Position numbers and translations under genes: made by a program
Notes under the pieces: generated by a model
The model's database searches: none
What the model saw: the letters and a program-made list of their open reading frames with translations, nothing else
What the model was told of the DNA's origin: nothing
Shown: piece by piece, positions 26,376-34,931 of the stretch
How the letters are laid out: every line of letters begins with the position of its first letter
How positions within the stretch are numbered: the stretch's first letter is position 1
Assembly (NCBI GenBank): GCA_945869195.1
Contig: CAMBNV010000003.1
Span: 62,001 to 126,000, forward strand
Length of the DNA stretch: 64,000 bases
DNA from: Gemmatimonas phototrophica
GTDB taxonomy: Bacteria > Gemmatimonadota > Gemmatimonadetes > Gemmatimonadales > Gemmatimonadaceae
Direction of reading: 5' to 3'

Positions 26376-28517
26376 GTGACTGCGACCGCGGGGCCGGATC
26401 GGCTCACCGACCTCGAGCCACTGCGCGTTGCCATCGTTGGCAACCCGAACACCGGTAAGACGACCCTCTTCAATGCACTGACGGGACTTCGTCAACGCGT
26501 CGGGAATTTCGCCGGTGTCACCGTCGAGCGTGTCGAGGGCCGTTACAAAATGGCCGACGGCCGTCGCGTCGCCGTGCTCGATCTTCCGGGGTCTTACTCC
26601 CTCTCCGCCGGCTCGCCTGACGAGCACGTCGCGCTCGAGGTCCTGCTCGGTCGAGACGAAGCGCACTGGCGCCCGCAGGTCGTCCTCCTCGTCGTCGACG
26701 CGTCGCATCTCGAGAGGAATCTCTTTCTCGCCAGCCAGGTCTGCGAGCTCGGCGTGCCGGTGGTGATCGCGCTTAATCAGATCGACGCGGCGACCGATCG
26801 TGGAATCCAGATCGATGTGCCGGCCCTGATCCACGAGATCGGCGTGCCGATCGTGCCCACGATCGCCTCGCGCGGCGAGGGAGTCGACGCGGTCAAACAG
26901 GCGATTCTCATCGCGGCGTCCCTGCCGGCGCCCAAACGTCGGTTCACGCTGCCAGCCGACACCGTCGCCGCCCTCGCGCCGCTGCAGACGTTGATCGAGG
27001 GAGACGGCTTTTCACCGTCGGCGGCGGCAATGGAAGCACTCCGCCTGCTCTCGGTCACGCGCGGCGAGGCGCATCTCGCTCGCGTCAACGCGCTCGCCGA
27101 GCATCTCGAGTCGACCCGCGACGCCTTGCGAGCGCTGGGCATCGCGCCCCAACAGGTGGAGGCCGAGGCACGCTACGCATGGATCGTCGGTGTGCTCGAT
27201 CATACGGTGATTCGTCGCGCCCAGCAGCTCAGCACGCGGAGCGATCACCTCGATGCGGTCGCGCTGCACCGCGTCGGTGGCCCAGTGCTCTTCCTCGTCG
27301 TGATGGCGCTCGTTTTCCAGGCCGTCTTCAGCTGGGCGACGCCGTTCCAGGACGTGATCTCGGCGTTCATCGCGCGGGCCGGGGGAATGATTGGGGGCTG
27401 GCTGCCCGCCGGCGACCTTCGCTCGCTCGTGGTCGACGGCATCTTCGCCGGCGTCGGCTCGGTGCTCGTCTTTCTACCCCAGATCGCGTTCCTCTTCGGA
27501 TTGATTGGCGTGCTCGAGCAGAGCGGCTACATGGCGCGCGCCGCCTTCCTCATGGATCGCGTCATGCGTCGGGTCGGACTCCACGGCAAGAGCTTCATCC
27601 CCATGCTCAGCGGCTACGCCTGTGCGGTGCCCGGCATCATGGCCACGCGGACGATCGAGGACCCGAAGGACCGGCTCGCGACGATCATGGTCGTGCCGCT
27701 CATGAGCTGTTCGGCGCGCCTGCCCGTCTACACGCTCCTGATCGGCGGTTTCGTACCGGCGATTCCCCTGCTGCCGGGTCTCGACCTGCAGGGTGCGACG
27801 ATGCTCGCGATGTACCTGCTGGGCACGGTCACCGCCCTGATCGTCGCCGCACTCTTCCGCTCCACGCTCCTGCGTGGGCCGGTGCGACCGATGATCCTCG
27901 AGCTCCCGCCGTACCGCTGGCCATCGGTCCGCTCACTTGGCGTCTCGGTCTGGCAACGCTGCCAGATCTTCTTGCGGCGCGCCGGCACGGTGATCCTCTC
28001 CCTCAGCATCGTGCTCTGGGCGCTCGCGACGTTTCCGCACGCGTCACCGGATGCGACGCTTCCCGAGGCGGAGCGGCAGGAGGCGCAGCTCGCCTACTCT
28101 GCCCTTGGCCGCTTCGGCCATGCGATCGAGCCGATCGTCCGCCCACTCGGATACGACTGGAAGATTGGCGTCTCGATCGTCGCGAGCTTCGCCGCGCGCG
28201 AAGTGTTCGTCTCGACAATGGGCACGATCTATGGCGTCGGCGCCGATGACGACGCGGCGCTGCAGGACCGGCTGCGTGTCGAGCGGGACGCGAGCGGCGC
28301 GCTCGTATATACGCCGCTGATTGCGGTCGGGCTCATGGTGTTCTACGTGTATGCGCTGATGTGCGTGAGCACGATTGCCGTCACGGTCCGCGAGGCGGGC
28401 GGCGGCCGCATCGGGTGGCGGTGGGCCGCGATTCAGTTCGGCTACATGCTCGCGCTCGCCTACGGCGCGGCTTGGCTTGTGATCGTGGTCGGTAGGGCCC
28501 TGGGGTTCGCTGGATGA
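26376..28517 (+). CDS. feoB: Ferrous iron transporter B (GTPase-permease)
   Basis: 713 aa from the GTG at 26376, right after the feoA stop. Imports Fe(II) across the inner membrane. The N-terminal G domain has GNPNTGKTTLFNAL (G1), FAGVTVERVEG (switch), LDLPGSYSL (G3) and ALNQID (G4). The C-terminal half has about nine to eleven membrane helices with two Gate motifs (SGYACAVPGIMATRTIED; REVFVSTMGTIYG). An upstream in-frame extension to 26292 only mirrors feoA. Confidence 0.96.
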   Translation: MTATAGPDRLTDLEPLRVAIVGNPNTGKTTLFNALTGLRQRVGNFAGVTVERVEGRYKMADGRRVAVLDLPGSYSLSAGSPDEHVALEVLLGRDEAHWRPQVVLLVVDASHLERNLFLASQVCELGVPVVIALNQIDAATDRGIQIDVPALIHEIGVPIVPTIASRGEGVDAVKQAILIAASLPAPKRRFTLPADTVAALAPLQTLIEGDGFSPSAAAMEALRLLSVTRGEAHLARVNALAEHLESTRDALRALGIAPQQVEAEARYAWIVGVLDHTVIRRAQQLSTRSDHLDAVALHRVGGPVLFLVVMALVFQAVFSWATPFQDVISAFIARAGGMIGGWLPAGDLRSLVVDGIFAGVGSVLVFLPQIAFLFGLIGVLEQSGYMARAAFLMDRVMRRVGLHGKSFIPMLSGYACAVPGIMATRTIEDPKDRLATIMVVPLMSCSARLPVYTLLIGGFVPAIPLLPGLDLQGATMLAMYLLGTVTALIVAALFRSTLLRGPVRPMILELPPYRWPSVRSLGVSVWQRCQIFLRRAGTVILSLSIVLWALATFPHASPDATLPEAERQEAQLAYSALGRFGHAIEPIVRPLGYDWKIGVSIVASFAAREVFVSTMGTIYGVGADDDAALQDRLRVERDASGALVYTPLIAVGLMVFYVYALMCVSTIAVTVREAGGGRIGWRWAAIQFGYMLALAYGAAWLVIVVGRALGFAG

Positions 28518-28654
28518 ACGTCGATTCGATTCTCGTGGTCCTGATCGTCGTGGCGGCGGCCGTGTTCCTAATCCGGCGCGCGGTGACGGGCGCGGTGAAG
28601 CGGGCAGCGGCTCGCCGCGCGGCGGCACCAGGTTGCGACCATTGCGGGCACTAG
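28514..28654 (+). CDS. FeoB-associated Cys-containing small membrane protein
   Basis: 46 aa starting at an ATG that overlaps the feoB stop (ATGA). One N-terminal transmembrane helix (about residues 5-20, SILVVLIVVAAAVFLI), a basic middle, and a C-terminal CDHCGH end, a CxxC pair with flanking histidines. This is the layout of the FeoB-associated Cys-rich membrane protein family, which often follows feoB. It probably binds metal or contacts FeoB at the cytosolic face; the role is not established. Confidence 0.82.
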   Translation: MNVDSILVVLIVVAAAVFLIRRAVTGAVKRAAARRAAAPGCDHCGH

Positions 28655-28708
28655 TGATCGGCTGATGCGCGCGTCTCACCGCCCAGTCGCGGTGGTGACG
28701 CCGGTTCG

Positions 28709-30016
28709 CTACTGGGGTGCTGCGACTTCGCCGACGGCGATATCGCGCCCGCCCTTTCTCACCAAAAACCACTTCCCTCGTACCGCCTCCCCGACCGGGA
28801 CGCGCTGTGAGTCGGCGCCCAGCTTGGCGCCGTTGACCGACACCGCCCCCTGTTCGATCAGTTTGCGCGCCGCCGTCTTGGAGAGCGCGAAGGCCTGCTC
28901 GAGCAATACGACCAGGTCCACCATCTGGTCTTCCGGTACGACGCGCACCGAGGGCATCTCGGCTGCGAGCGAAGCGAACACCGCATCCTCCAGTGCATAG
29001 GCGTCGGCCTTTTTGTCGAACACCGTCTCTGACACGCGTTTCGCTACTGCGGCCGCGGCCTCCCCATGGATCATCGCGGTCACCTCCAACGCGAGCCGCT
29101 TCTGTCCCTCGCGTAGGTGTGGCGCGGCGGCCTGCGCCGACTCGACCCCGAGGATCGCCGGCTGGTCGAGCAGCGTAAAGGTGCGGAGCAGTCGCGCGAC
29201 GTCAGCATCCTCGGCGTTGATCCAGAACTGGTAGAACTGGTAGGGGCTCGTCTTCGCGGCATCGAGCCAGACCGCGCCGGACTCGGTCTTACCGAACTTC
29301 TTGCCGCTCGCATCCGTCAGCAGCGGGAAGGTGAGCCCGTGCGCTTCGCCGCGTGCGGCGCGTCGCACGAGTTCGGTGCCGGCGGTGATGTTCCCGTACT
29401 GGTCGCTCCCACCGATCTGCAGCGAGACTCCGTCCTGCTGGTACAGGCGCAGGAAGTCGTACGCCTGCAGTAGCATGTAACCGAACTCGGTGAATGAGAT
29501 CCCGGCGTCAAGGCGCGACTTCACCGAGTCCTTCTGCATCATCCAGTTCACGGTGAAGTGCTTCCCCGTGTCGCGCAGGAAGTCGATCAACGCCAGCGGA
29601 CCGAGCCAGTCGGCGTTGTTTCGGAAAGTCACGCGACTCGCGGCTTTTCCCTCGCCGAGCGCGTTGCCGATCACGCGGCGGATCTGCGCCTCGATCAGCC
29701 TGGCGTTCGCACGGATCTCGTCGGCCGAACGGATCGGACGTTCCTCCGACTTGCCGCTCGGATCGCCGATCATCGCCGTGCCACCACCCACGAGCGCGAC
29801 CGCCGTGTGGCCGGCGCGCGCCAGCCGCACGAGCCCCATGATCGACACGAGGTTTCCCACGTGCAGGCTCTCGGCGGTGGGATCGAAGCCACAGTAGCCC
29901 TTGACTGGCCCTGCGGCGAGCGCGGCCGCGCAGCCGTCCGTCTGCTGGAACAACAGGCCACGCCACTCAAGTTCTTCGAGGAGCGGGAGCGAGCCCGGCG
30001 AGGGAACCATAGTCAT
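28709..30016 (-). CDS. tyrS: Tyrosyl-tRNA synthetase
   Basis: Class I synthetase charging tRNA-Tyr. 435 aa from the ATG at 30016 (a second ATG at 30010 is equally good). HVGN in AESLHVGNLVSIMG is the HIGH motif and KFGKTESG the KMSKS equivalent. The region with SDQYGNITAG binds tyrosine, and the C-terminal S4-like domain carries KLIEQGAVSVNG. The frame stays open to 30403 but overlaps the pbp1A coding region on the other strand. Confidence 0.96.
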   Translation of the reverse strand: MTMVPSPGSLPLLEELEWRGLLFQQTDGCAAALAAGPVKGYCGFDPTAESLHVGNLVSIMGLVRLARAGHTAVALVGGGTAMIGDPSGKSEERPIRSADEIRANARLIEAQIRRVIGNALGEGKAASRVTFRNNADWLGPLALIDFLRDTGKHFTVNWMMQKDSVKSRLDAGISFTEFGYMLLQAYDFLRLYQQDGVSLQIGGSDQYGNITAGTELVRRAARGEAHGLTFPLLTDASGKKFGKTESGAVWLDAAKTSPYQFYQFWINAEDADVARLLRTFTLLDQPAILGVESAQAAAPHLREGQKRLALEVTAMIHGEAAAAVAKRVSETVFDKKADAYALEDAVFASLAAEMPSVRVVPEDQMVDLVVLLEQAFALSKTAARKLIEQGAVSVNGAKLGADSQRVPVGEAVRGKWFLVRKGGRDIAVGEVAAPQ

Positions 30017-30112
30017 GCGGGAAAGGTAGGGGCGGTGGGCGGGGATGTCATTCCCATTCTGCGTACCTACGTTGCCCCTCTCTCGGCCTCGGCCTAGCTT
30101 CCGCTCACCGCG

Positions 30113-32191
30113 ATGCGACGAAAACTCCTTCTCTTTCTGCTCGGCGGTACGGCCCTCGGCGTCGTCGGAGCTGCTGGCTTCGCCGTCTATTGGACCTGGG
30201 TCCTCTGCGCCGCTGCCCGCTGCCCGTCGGTCGCGCAGTTCGACGAGTACAAGCCGGCCCAGCCCGCACGCCTCTACGCCGCCGACCGACGATTCATCGC
30301 CGAGGTGGGCCTCGAGCGCCGCTCCGTCGTGCGACTTGAGCAGGTGCCGCAGCATGTGATCGACGCCTTTGTCATAACCGAAGACAAACGATTCTACCGT
30401 CATGCGGGCATCGACTTCATCCGCATTTTCGGGTCCGTCTGGGCGAATGTGAAAGCGATGGGATTCTCCGAAGGCTTTTCAACGATTACGATGCAGCTCG
30501 CGCGAAACGTCTTTCCCGAGCAGTTGCCGTTGCGGTCCAAGGGGCAGAGCGCCATGGCGAGTCTGGTGCGCAAGTTCCGGGAGGCCAAGGTCGCGCGCGC
30601 GCTCGAGACGCGCTTTAGCAAGGAACGCATCCTCGAGCTGTATCTCAATCAGATCCCCTTCGGCTCTGGCGCGTATGGCGTGGAGTCAGCCGCACAGCGC
30701 TACTTCGGCCGTCCGATCAACGAACTCACCGTGGCAGAAGGCGCGATGCTCGCGGCCCTTCCGAAGGCACCGTCGCGCTACAACCCGCGCCGCTTCCCCG
30801 ACCGCGCAATCCAGCGCCGAAACACGGTGCTCGAGCTCATGCGTCGCGAAGGCGCACTCAGCGATGCCGACGCGTCGCTCGCCAAGGCGTACCCGCTTCG
30901 GCTCAATCGACCCGCGCGGTACGGGGGGGGGGAGATCGCGCCCTACTTTGTGGAGTGGGTGCGTGCCGAACTCGTGCGGCGTTTTGGCCGTGATGCCTAT
31001 GACCAAGGGCTTCGCGTGATGACCTCGTTGGACCTCGACATGCAGGGCGCCGCAGAGCGCGCCATGGAACGACAGCTCCGGGCGATCGAAGCCGGGACGT
31101 ATGGCCCCTTCCCGCACCAGAGCTACGAGGCCTATCTGGCCAAGGCAGCGACCGGCGACGCCGATGCGGCCAGCTCGCCGTACCTGCAAGGCGCCTTCGT
31201 GGCGATCGATCCCAGCACTGGAGCAGTACGCGCGCTGGTGGGAGGGCGCGACTTCGATGACAGTAAGTTCGACCGTGCCACGCGGGCGCTGCGCCAGCCG
31301 GGCTCGACCTTCAAGCCGATCGTGTATGCCACCGCGGTGCAGGCCGGCCGTCCGCCGAGCTATTTCCTCGACGACGAGCCGGTTGAAGTGCCGCAGCTTG
31401 ACGGCTCGCTCTGGGCCCCGCAGAACTACGATCGAAAGTTCGAGGGACGTGTGACGATGCGGCGCGCCCTGTACCAGTCGCGCAACCTGCCGGCGATCCG
31501 GCTGACCATGGAGCTCGGTGAGAGCGGCGTGGTGGAGATGGCGGAGGCGTTCGGCCTCACCACGAAAATCCCGCCCTATCCGTCGATCGCGCTGGGCTCC
31601 GCAGAGGTCTTCCCGATTGAGATGATCGCCGCCTACGGCACGTTCGCGAATCTCGGCTGGCGCGTGCCGCCAACGCCCATTCTCCGGGTGGAGACGTTGG
31701 ACGGTCGTCTGCTTTTCGAGGCGAAGCCGGAGCGCGTGCAGGTCCTCGGGCGCGAGGAAGCGTGGATCATGGTCGACATGATGAAGGATGTCGTGACGCA
31801 GGGCTCTGGCGCATCGGTTCGCCGCGGCGGCTTCCTCCTGCCGACCGCCGGCAAGACCGGCACCACGAACGAGTATTCCGATGTCTGGTACATCGGATAT
31901 ACGACCGATCTGGTCGCCGGCGTCTGGATGGGCTTCGATCAGCCCAAACGGATCAAGGACAATGCGCAGGGCGGGCAACTCGCGGCGCCGGCCTGGACCT
32001 CCTTCATGCGCGACGTATACGAACGGAAGCCTGCGCCGCCAGACTGGCCGCGGCCGTTCGGGATCACAAGCGTGCTCATCGACCCTGCGACCGGCCTCCG
32101 CGCTGGCCCCGGCTGCATGTCGGACTCTTCACGCATCGAGTTTTTCCTCCCCGGGACCGAACCGCAGACCCAGTGCGGGCGCGCCCCGTGA
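30113..32191 (+). CDS. Penicillin-binding protein 1A (bifunctional transglycosylase-transpeptidase)
   Basis: 692-aa class A PBP anchored by one N-terminal helix (about 9-29). Glycosyltransferase domain: ITEDKRFYRHAGIDF (catalytic Glu), MQLARNVF and a QIPFGSGAYGVESAAQRYFG block. Transpeptidase domain: PGSTFKPIVYA (SxxK serine), SRN in YQSRNLPA and KTGTTNEYSD. Builds peptidoglycan in the periplasm. The gene contains a ten-G run at 30923-30932, in frame here. Its stop overlaps the next gene's GTG. Confidence 0.95.
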   Translation: MRRKLLLFLLGGTALGVVGAAGFAVYWTWVLCAAARCPSVAQFDEYKPAQPARLYAADRRFIAEVGLERRSVVRLEQVPQHVIDAFVITEDKRFYRHAGIDFIRIFGSVWANVKAMGFSEGFSTITMQLARNVFPEQLPLRSKGQSAMASLVRKFREAKVARALETRFSKERILELYLNQIPFGSGAYGVESAAQRYFGRPINELTVAEGAMLAALPKAPSRYNPRRFPDRAIQRRNTVLELMRREGALSDADASLAKAYPLRLNRPARYGGGEIAPYFVEWVRAELVRRFGRDAYDQGLRVMTSLDLDMQGAAERAMERQLRAIEAGTYGPFPHQSYEAYLAKAATGDADAASSPYLQGAFVAIDPSTGAVRALVGGRDFDDSKFDRATRALRQPGSTFKPIVYATAVQAGRPPSYFLDDEPVEVPQLDGSLWAPQNYDRKFEGRVTMRRALYQSRNLPAIRLTMELGESGVVEMAEAFGLTTKIPPYPSIALGSAEVFPIEMIAAYGTFANLGWRVPPTPILRVETLDGRLLFEAKPERVQVLGREEAWIMVDMMKDVVTQGSGASVRRGGFLLPTAGKTGTTNEYSDVWYIGYTTDLVAGVWMGFDQPKRIKDNAQGGQLAAPAWTSFMRDVYERKPAPPDWPRPFGITSVLIDPATGLRAGPGCMSDSSRIEFFLPGTEPQTQCGRAP
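30923..30932 (+). repeat. Ten-guanine homopolymer inside the PBP1A gene
   Basis: A run of ten G bases encoding the Gly-Gly-Gly of RYGGGEIAP, between the glycosyltransferase and transpeptidase domains. Runs of this length are prone to slippage in replication and sequencing; a shift of one base would truncate the transpeptidase half. Confidence 0.9.
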
Positions 32192-33543
32192 GCGCGCTCG
32201 TCCGTCGGCATGCCCGCTGGGTCGTCCCTGTCGCGACACCGCCGATCGCGAACGGGACGGTCGTCACCGACGGAGAGCGGATTACCTGGGTGGGGCCACG
32301 CGCCAATGCGCCTGTCGGCGGGCAGGACGAGGAGCTCGGCGACTGCATCCTCACACCTGGGCTCGTGAACGCGCATACGCATCTCGATCTCACGATGATG
32401 CGCGGTGCGCTCGAGGACCTGACCTTCTTCGAGTGGGTGCGCACGCTCACGCGGGCCAAACGCGAGCTGCTCACCGACGACGACTTTCGCGCGGCGGCGC
32501 TGCTCGGCGCGGCCGAGGGACTCTCTCGCGGCATCACGACCTTCGGCGATACGTCCGACAACGATGCCGCCTTCGACGCGCTCCTTACGCTCGGGGCACG
32601 AGGGATTGCGTATCGCGAGGTCTTCGGCGCAGACCCGGCGCAGGTTGATGCGTCTATTGCCGGCCTGACGACCGCCATCGCGACGATGCGGCTCCGTGCA
32701 ACGCCGCTCGTGCGTCTTGGCGTTTCGCCGCATGCGCCCTATTCGGTTTCCGATGCGCTCTTCGTTTCGGTGCGTGAGTTTGCTGACCGTGAGGGACTCC
32801 CGCTCGCGGTGCACATCGCCGAGAGCGCGGCAGAGGACGACCTTGTGATCCGCGCGTCCGGTCCGTTCGCGGAGTTCCTCCGCGCTCGCGGTCTGGAGGT
32901 CGAACGCCGCGCGTCTGGCCCAATCCAGCTGATCGATGCCGCAGGGCTGCTCCGCCAGAACACGCTGCTCATCCACTGCGTGCGCGTCGCGGCGAGCGAT
33001 GTGGCGCGGATTGCCGACACCGGATGCGGCATCGCCCACTGCCCGACGTCGAACGCCAAGCTCGGACACGGCGTCGCGCCGCTCAGGGAGTTCCTCGCCA
33101 CCGGCGCCCGCGTCGGCCTCGGCTCCGACTCCATGGCATCGAACAACACGATGGACCTGCTCGCCGAAGCGCGCCTCGCCGTACTCCAACAGCGCGCGAT
33201 CACGAAGACCCCCGATGCCCTGCCGGCGCGCGCGGCTTTTCGCCTCGCGACACTCGGAGGCGCCGAGGCCCTGCGTCTCGACGACGAGATTGGTTCGCTC
33301 GTCCCGGGGAAGCAGGCCGACCTTGCTGCATTTCGGGTCAGCGACCTTGGGTTGCCTGCGGAGGATCCGCTCGCTGCGCTCGTCTTTGGTGCGGGGCAGG
33401 TCGTGGCCCATCGGGTAATCATCGCAGGGCGCGAGCGGGTGCGGGATGGTGTCGTGACGGACCTCGACCCCGGGGTGCCGGCGCGAGTCCGTGCTGCCGC
33501 CCTGCGACTCACTCAGTGGCGGAGTGCGCGCGCGGCACTGTAA
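32188..33543 (+). CDS. Amidohydrolase of the MtaD/MqnX (adenosine-type deaminase) family
   Basis: 451 aa from the GTG at 32188 that overlaps the pbp1A stop (GTGA). Metal-dependent deaminase: VNAHTHLDL (first two His ligands), LAVHIAES, HCPTSNAKLGHG and LGSDSMASNNTMDLL (Asp ligand). These suit 5'-methylthioadenosine/S-adenosylhomocysteine deaminase or 6-amino-6-deoxyfutalosine deaminase of menaquinone synthesis; sequence alone does not choose between them. No other mqn gene is in the window. Confidence 0.82.
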   Translation: MSALVRRHARWVVPVATPPIANGTVVTDGERITWVGPRANAPVGGQDEELGDCILTPGLVNAHTHLDLTMMRGALEDLTFFEWVRTLTRAKRELLTDDDFRAAALLGAAEGLSRGITTFGDTSDNDAAFDALLTLGARGIAYREVFGADPAQVDASIAGLTTAIATMRLRATPLVRLGVSPHAPYSVSDALFVSVREFADREGLPLAVHIAESAAEDDLVIRASGPFAEFLRARGLEVERRASGPIQLIDAAGLLRQNTLLIHCVRVAASDVARIADTGCGIAHCPTSNAKLGHGVAPLREFLATGARVGLGSDSMASNNTMDLLAEARLAVLQQRAITKTPDALPARAAFRLATLGGAEALRLDDEIGSLVPGKQADLAAFRVSDLGLPAEDPLAALVFGAGQVVAHRVIIAGRERVRDGVVTDLDPGVPARVRAAALRLTQWRSARAAL

Positions 33544-33575
33544 ACTTCGAGGTCGCTTCGTCACTGGAGGTGTGC

Positions 33576-34178
33576 GTGATCGTCGGTTGTCTCGCTCTGA
33601 ACTCGTCGTTCGAACCACTGACGATGGTCCCGCTCAAGCGGGCCCTTCGACTTGTCATCGATGGCAAGGCCGAGATCGTGGAAGCTGATCGCGATCGCAC
33701 GATCCATTCGGAGCACATCGCGATGCCGCAGCCGGCGGTGATCCGCCTCCGAAAGTTTGTGCATGTACCGCGGCGCTTCCGCCGCCAGGTAACGAACACC
33801 TTCCTGTTCGCCCGCGACAGCTACCGCTGTCAGTACTGCGGCCGGTGGACCTGGGAGTTGCGCCACCGCGAGTCGCTCACGCGCGATCATGTGATCCCAG
33901 TCTCGCGCGGAGGGTTAAATGTGTGGACGAACGTCGTGACCGCCTGCTCCGGCTGCAACACGCGGAAGGCAAATCATCTCCTCACGGAGTGCGCGATGCA
34001 GTTGTTGCACCAGCCGAGGGAGCCGCATTTCGTGCATCTCTCATGGGCGGTCCGTCGGCTGACACCGACGCAAGCGCACTACATCAAGCTCTTCTATGGC
34101 GGAGACGTCGTGCGCCAGCTCGAGGCGATCGAGCGGAAAAACGGCGGACGCCTGCCGCTAGAGGCACAGGTGATCTGA
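33576..34178 (+). CDS. HNH endonuclease family protein
   Basis: 200 aa from the GTG at 33576, placed five bases after a GGAGG ribosome-binding site. The N-terminal region (LALNSSFEPLTMVPLKRAL) is the typical lead of this small bacterial HNH family. The HNH site has a zinc frame CQYCG ... CSGCNTRK and the catalytic DHVIPVSRGG. Such proteins are widespread but poorly characterised; genuine nuclease activity is predicted by the intact motif. Confidence 0.87.
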   Translation: MIVGCLALNSSFEPLTMVPLKRALRLVIDGKAEIVEADRDRTIHSEHIAMPQPAVIRLRKFVHVPRRFRRQVTNTFLFARDSYRCQYCGRWTWELRHRESLTRDHVIPVSRGGLNVWTNVVTACSGCNTRKANHLLTECAMQLLHQPREPHFVHLSWAVRRLTPTQAHYIKLFYGGDVVRQLEAIERKNGGRLPLEAQVI

Positions 34179-34199
34179 CCGGGCCGGGCCGGCCGTCTT

Positions 34200-34272
34200 G
34201 GCGACGGCGGTTAGGCCGACGGCGGTTAGCGCGACGGCGGTTAGCGCGACGGCCGGTTAGCGCGACGGCCGG
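34200..34272. repeat. 15-bp tandem repeat, nearly five copies
   Basis: Units of CGCGACGGCGGTTAG at 34200-34214, 34215-34229, 34230-34244, a 16-bp version at 34245-34260 and a partial copy to 34272. The fourth unit supplies the TAA stop and the last codons of the DUF4390 gene on the minus strand, so the array overlaps that gene's 3' end. It lies between two convergent genes. Confidence 0.9.
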
Positions 34273-34931
34273 AAGCTTGGACTCCGCTGAGTGTACTCGC
34301 GCCGCTCGCCGCCGAGCAGGCGCGTTGCGAGTGAACGGATGCCACGGCTAAGCGCCGTGCCTGGGTTCCGTTGGCCTCGCACGGTGGGTTGTAGCTCGCC
34401 GTGAAGCCAGCGGTTCAGCTCCTCCAGGTCCGTCATCGACAGCGCCTCGACCTCGAGCGTCGCGAGGTAATAGAATCGTCTATCGTCGGCCGTGGCGCGA
34501 ATGGGCACGCGCACCGGTCGTGCGGCTGCCACATCCGCATCCTCGAGTCGGGCGAAGACGCCGAGCGACAGTGGTCGCTCTCCGACGAACTGGATCACCT
34601 CGTACGTCTGCTGTACGCCGCGAAAGATCACGCGGACCTCCCACTCGACCGACCGCTGCAGTTCGTCAAAGACTCGGCCCTCAGCCCAGAGCTCCACCCG
34701 GTAGCTCAGTCGCACGGGAAAACCGCTCTGTAATAACTCGCGCAGGTACGGGTCGGCCAGGATCGCGCGCGCGCGCACGAGCGGACCTTCGGCCGTCAGC
34801 CGCGTCGCTGTCGGCAGCTGGACCTCGACACCCGGACGCTGCTGGGCTGCGAGCGGCGCCAGCGGGATCGCTGACGCGCTCGCGACTGCGCTCGCGACGA
34901 GGAGCAGGGCGGGGAGGGCACGCCGGATCAG
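34257..34931 (-). CDS. DUF4390-type exported protein
   Basis: About 224 aa with a signal peptide-like N-terminus (ALPALLLVASAVASASA). The mature part (ADPYLRELLQSGFPVRLSYR, VELWAEGRVFDELQ, EWEVRVIF, QQTYEV) matches the DUF4390 pattern, a family often encoded beside NtrY-type kinases. No ATG, GTG or TTG lies near the start; the only coupled candidate is CTG at 34931, overlapping the upstream stop as CTGA. The frame runs on to 35141 without signal features. The C-terminus is formed by a DNA repeat. Confidence 0.75.
   Translation of the reverse strand: MIRRALPALLLVASAVASASAIPLAPLAAQQRPGVEVQLPTATRLTAEGPLVRARAILADPYLRELLQSGFPVRLSYRVELWAEGRVFDELQRSVEWEVRVIFRGVQQTYEVIQFVGERPLSLGVFARLEDADVAAARPVRVPIRATADDRRFYYLATLEVEALSMTDLEELNRWLHGELQPTVRGQRNPGTALSRGIRSLATRLLGGERREYTQRSPSFRPSR

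Noticed and set aside
28677-28694. Hairpin CACCGC/GCGGTG between the FeoB-associated gene and tyrS
   Set aside because: Short stem and no T-tract on either strand; not enough to call a terminator.
31939-33618. 559-codon minus-strand frame opposite the amidohydrolase gene
   Set aside because: Arg-rich, no motifs, and the opposite strand carries an intact deaminase.
34200-34272. Possible CRISPR array
   Set aside because: Units are contiguous 15-bp tandem repeats without spacers.
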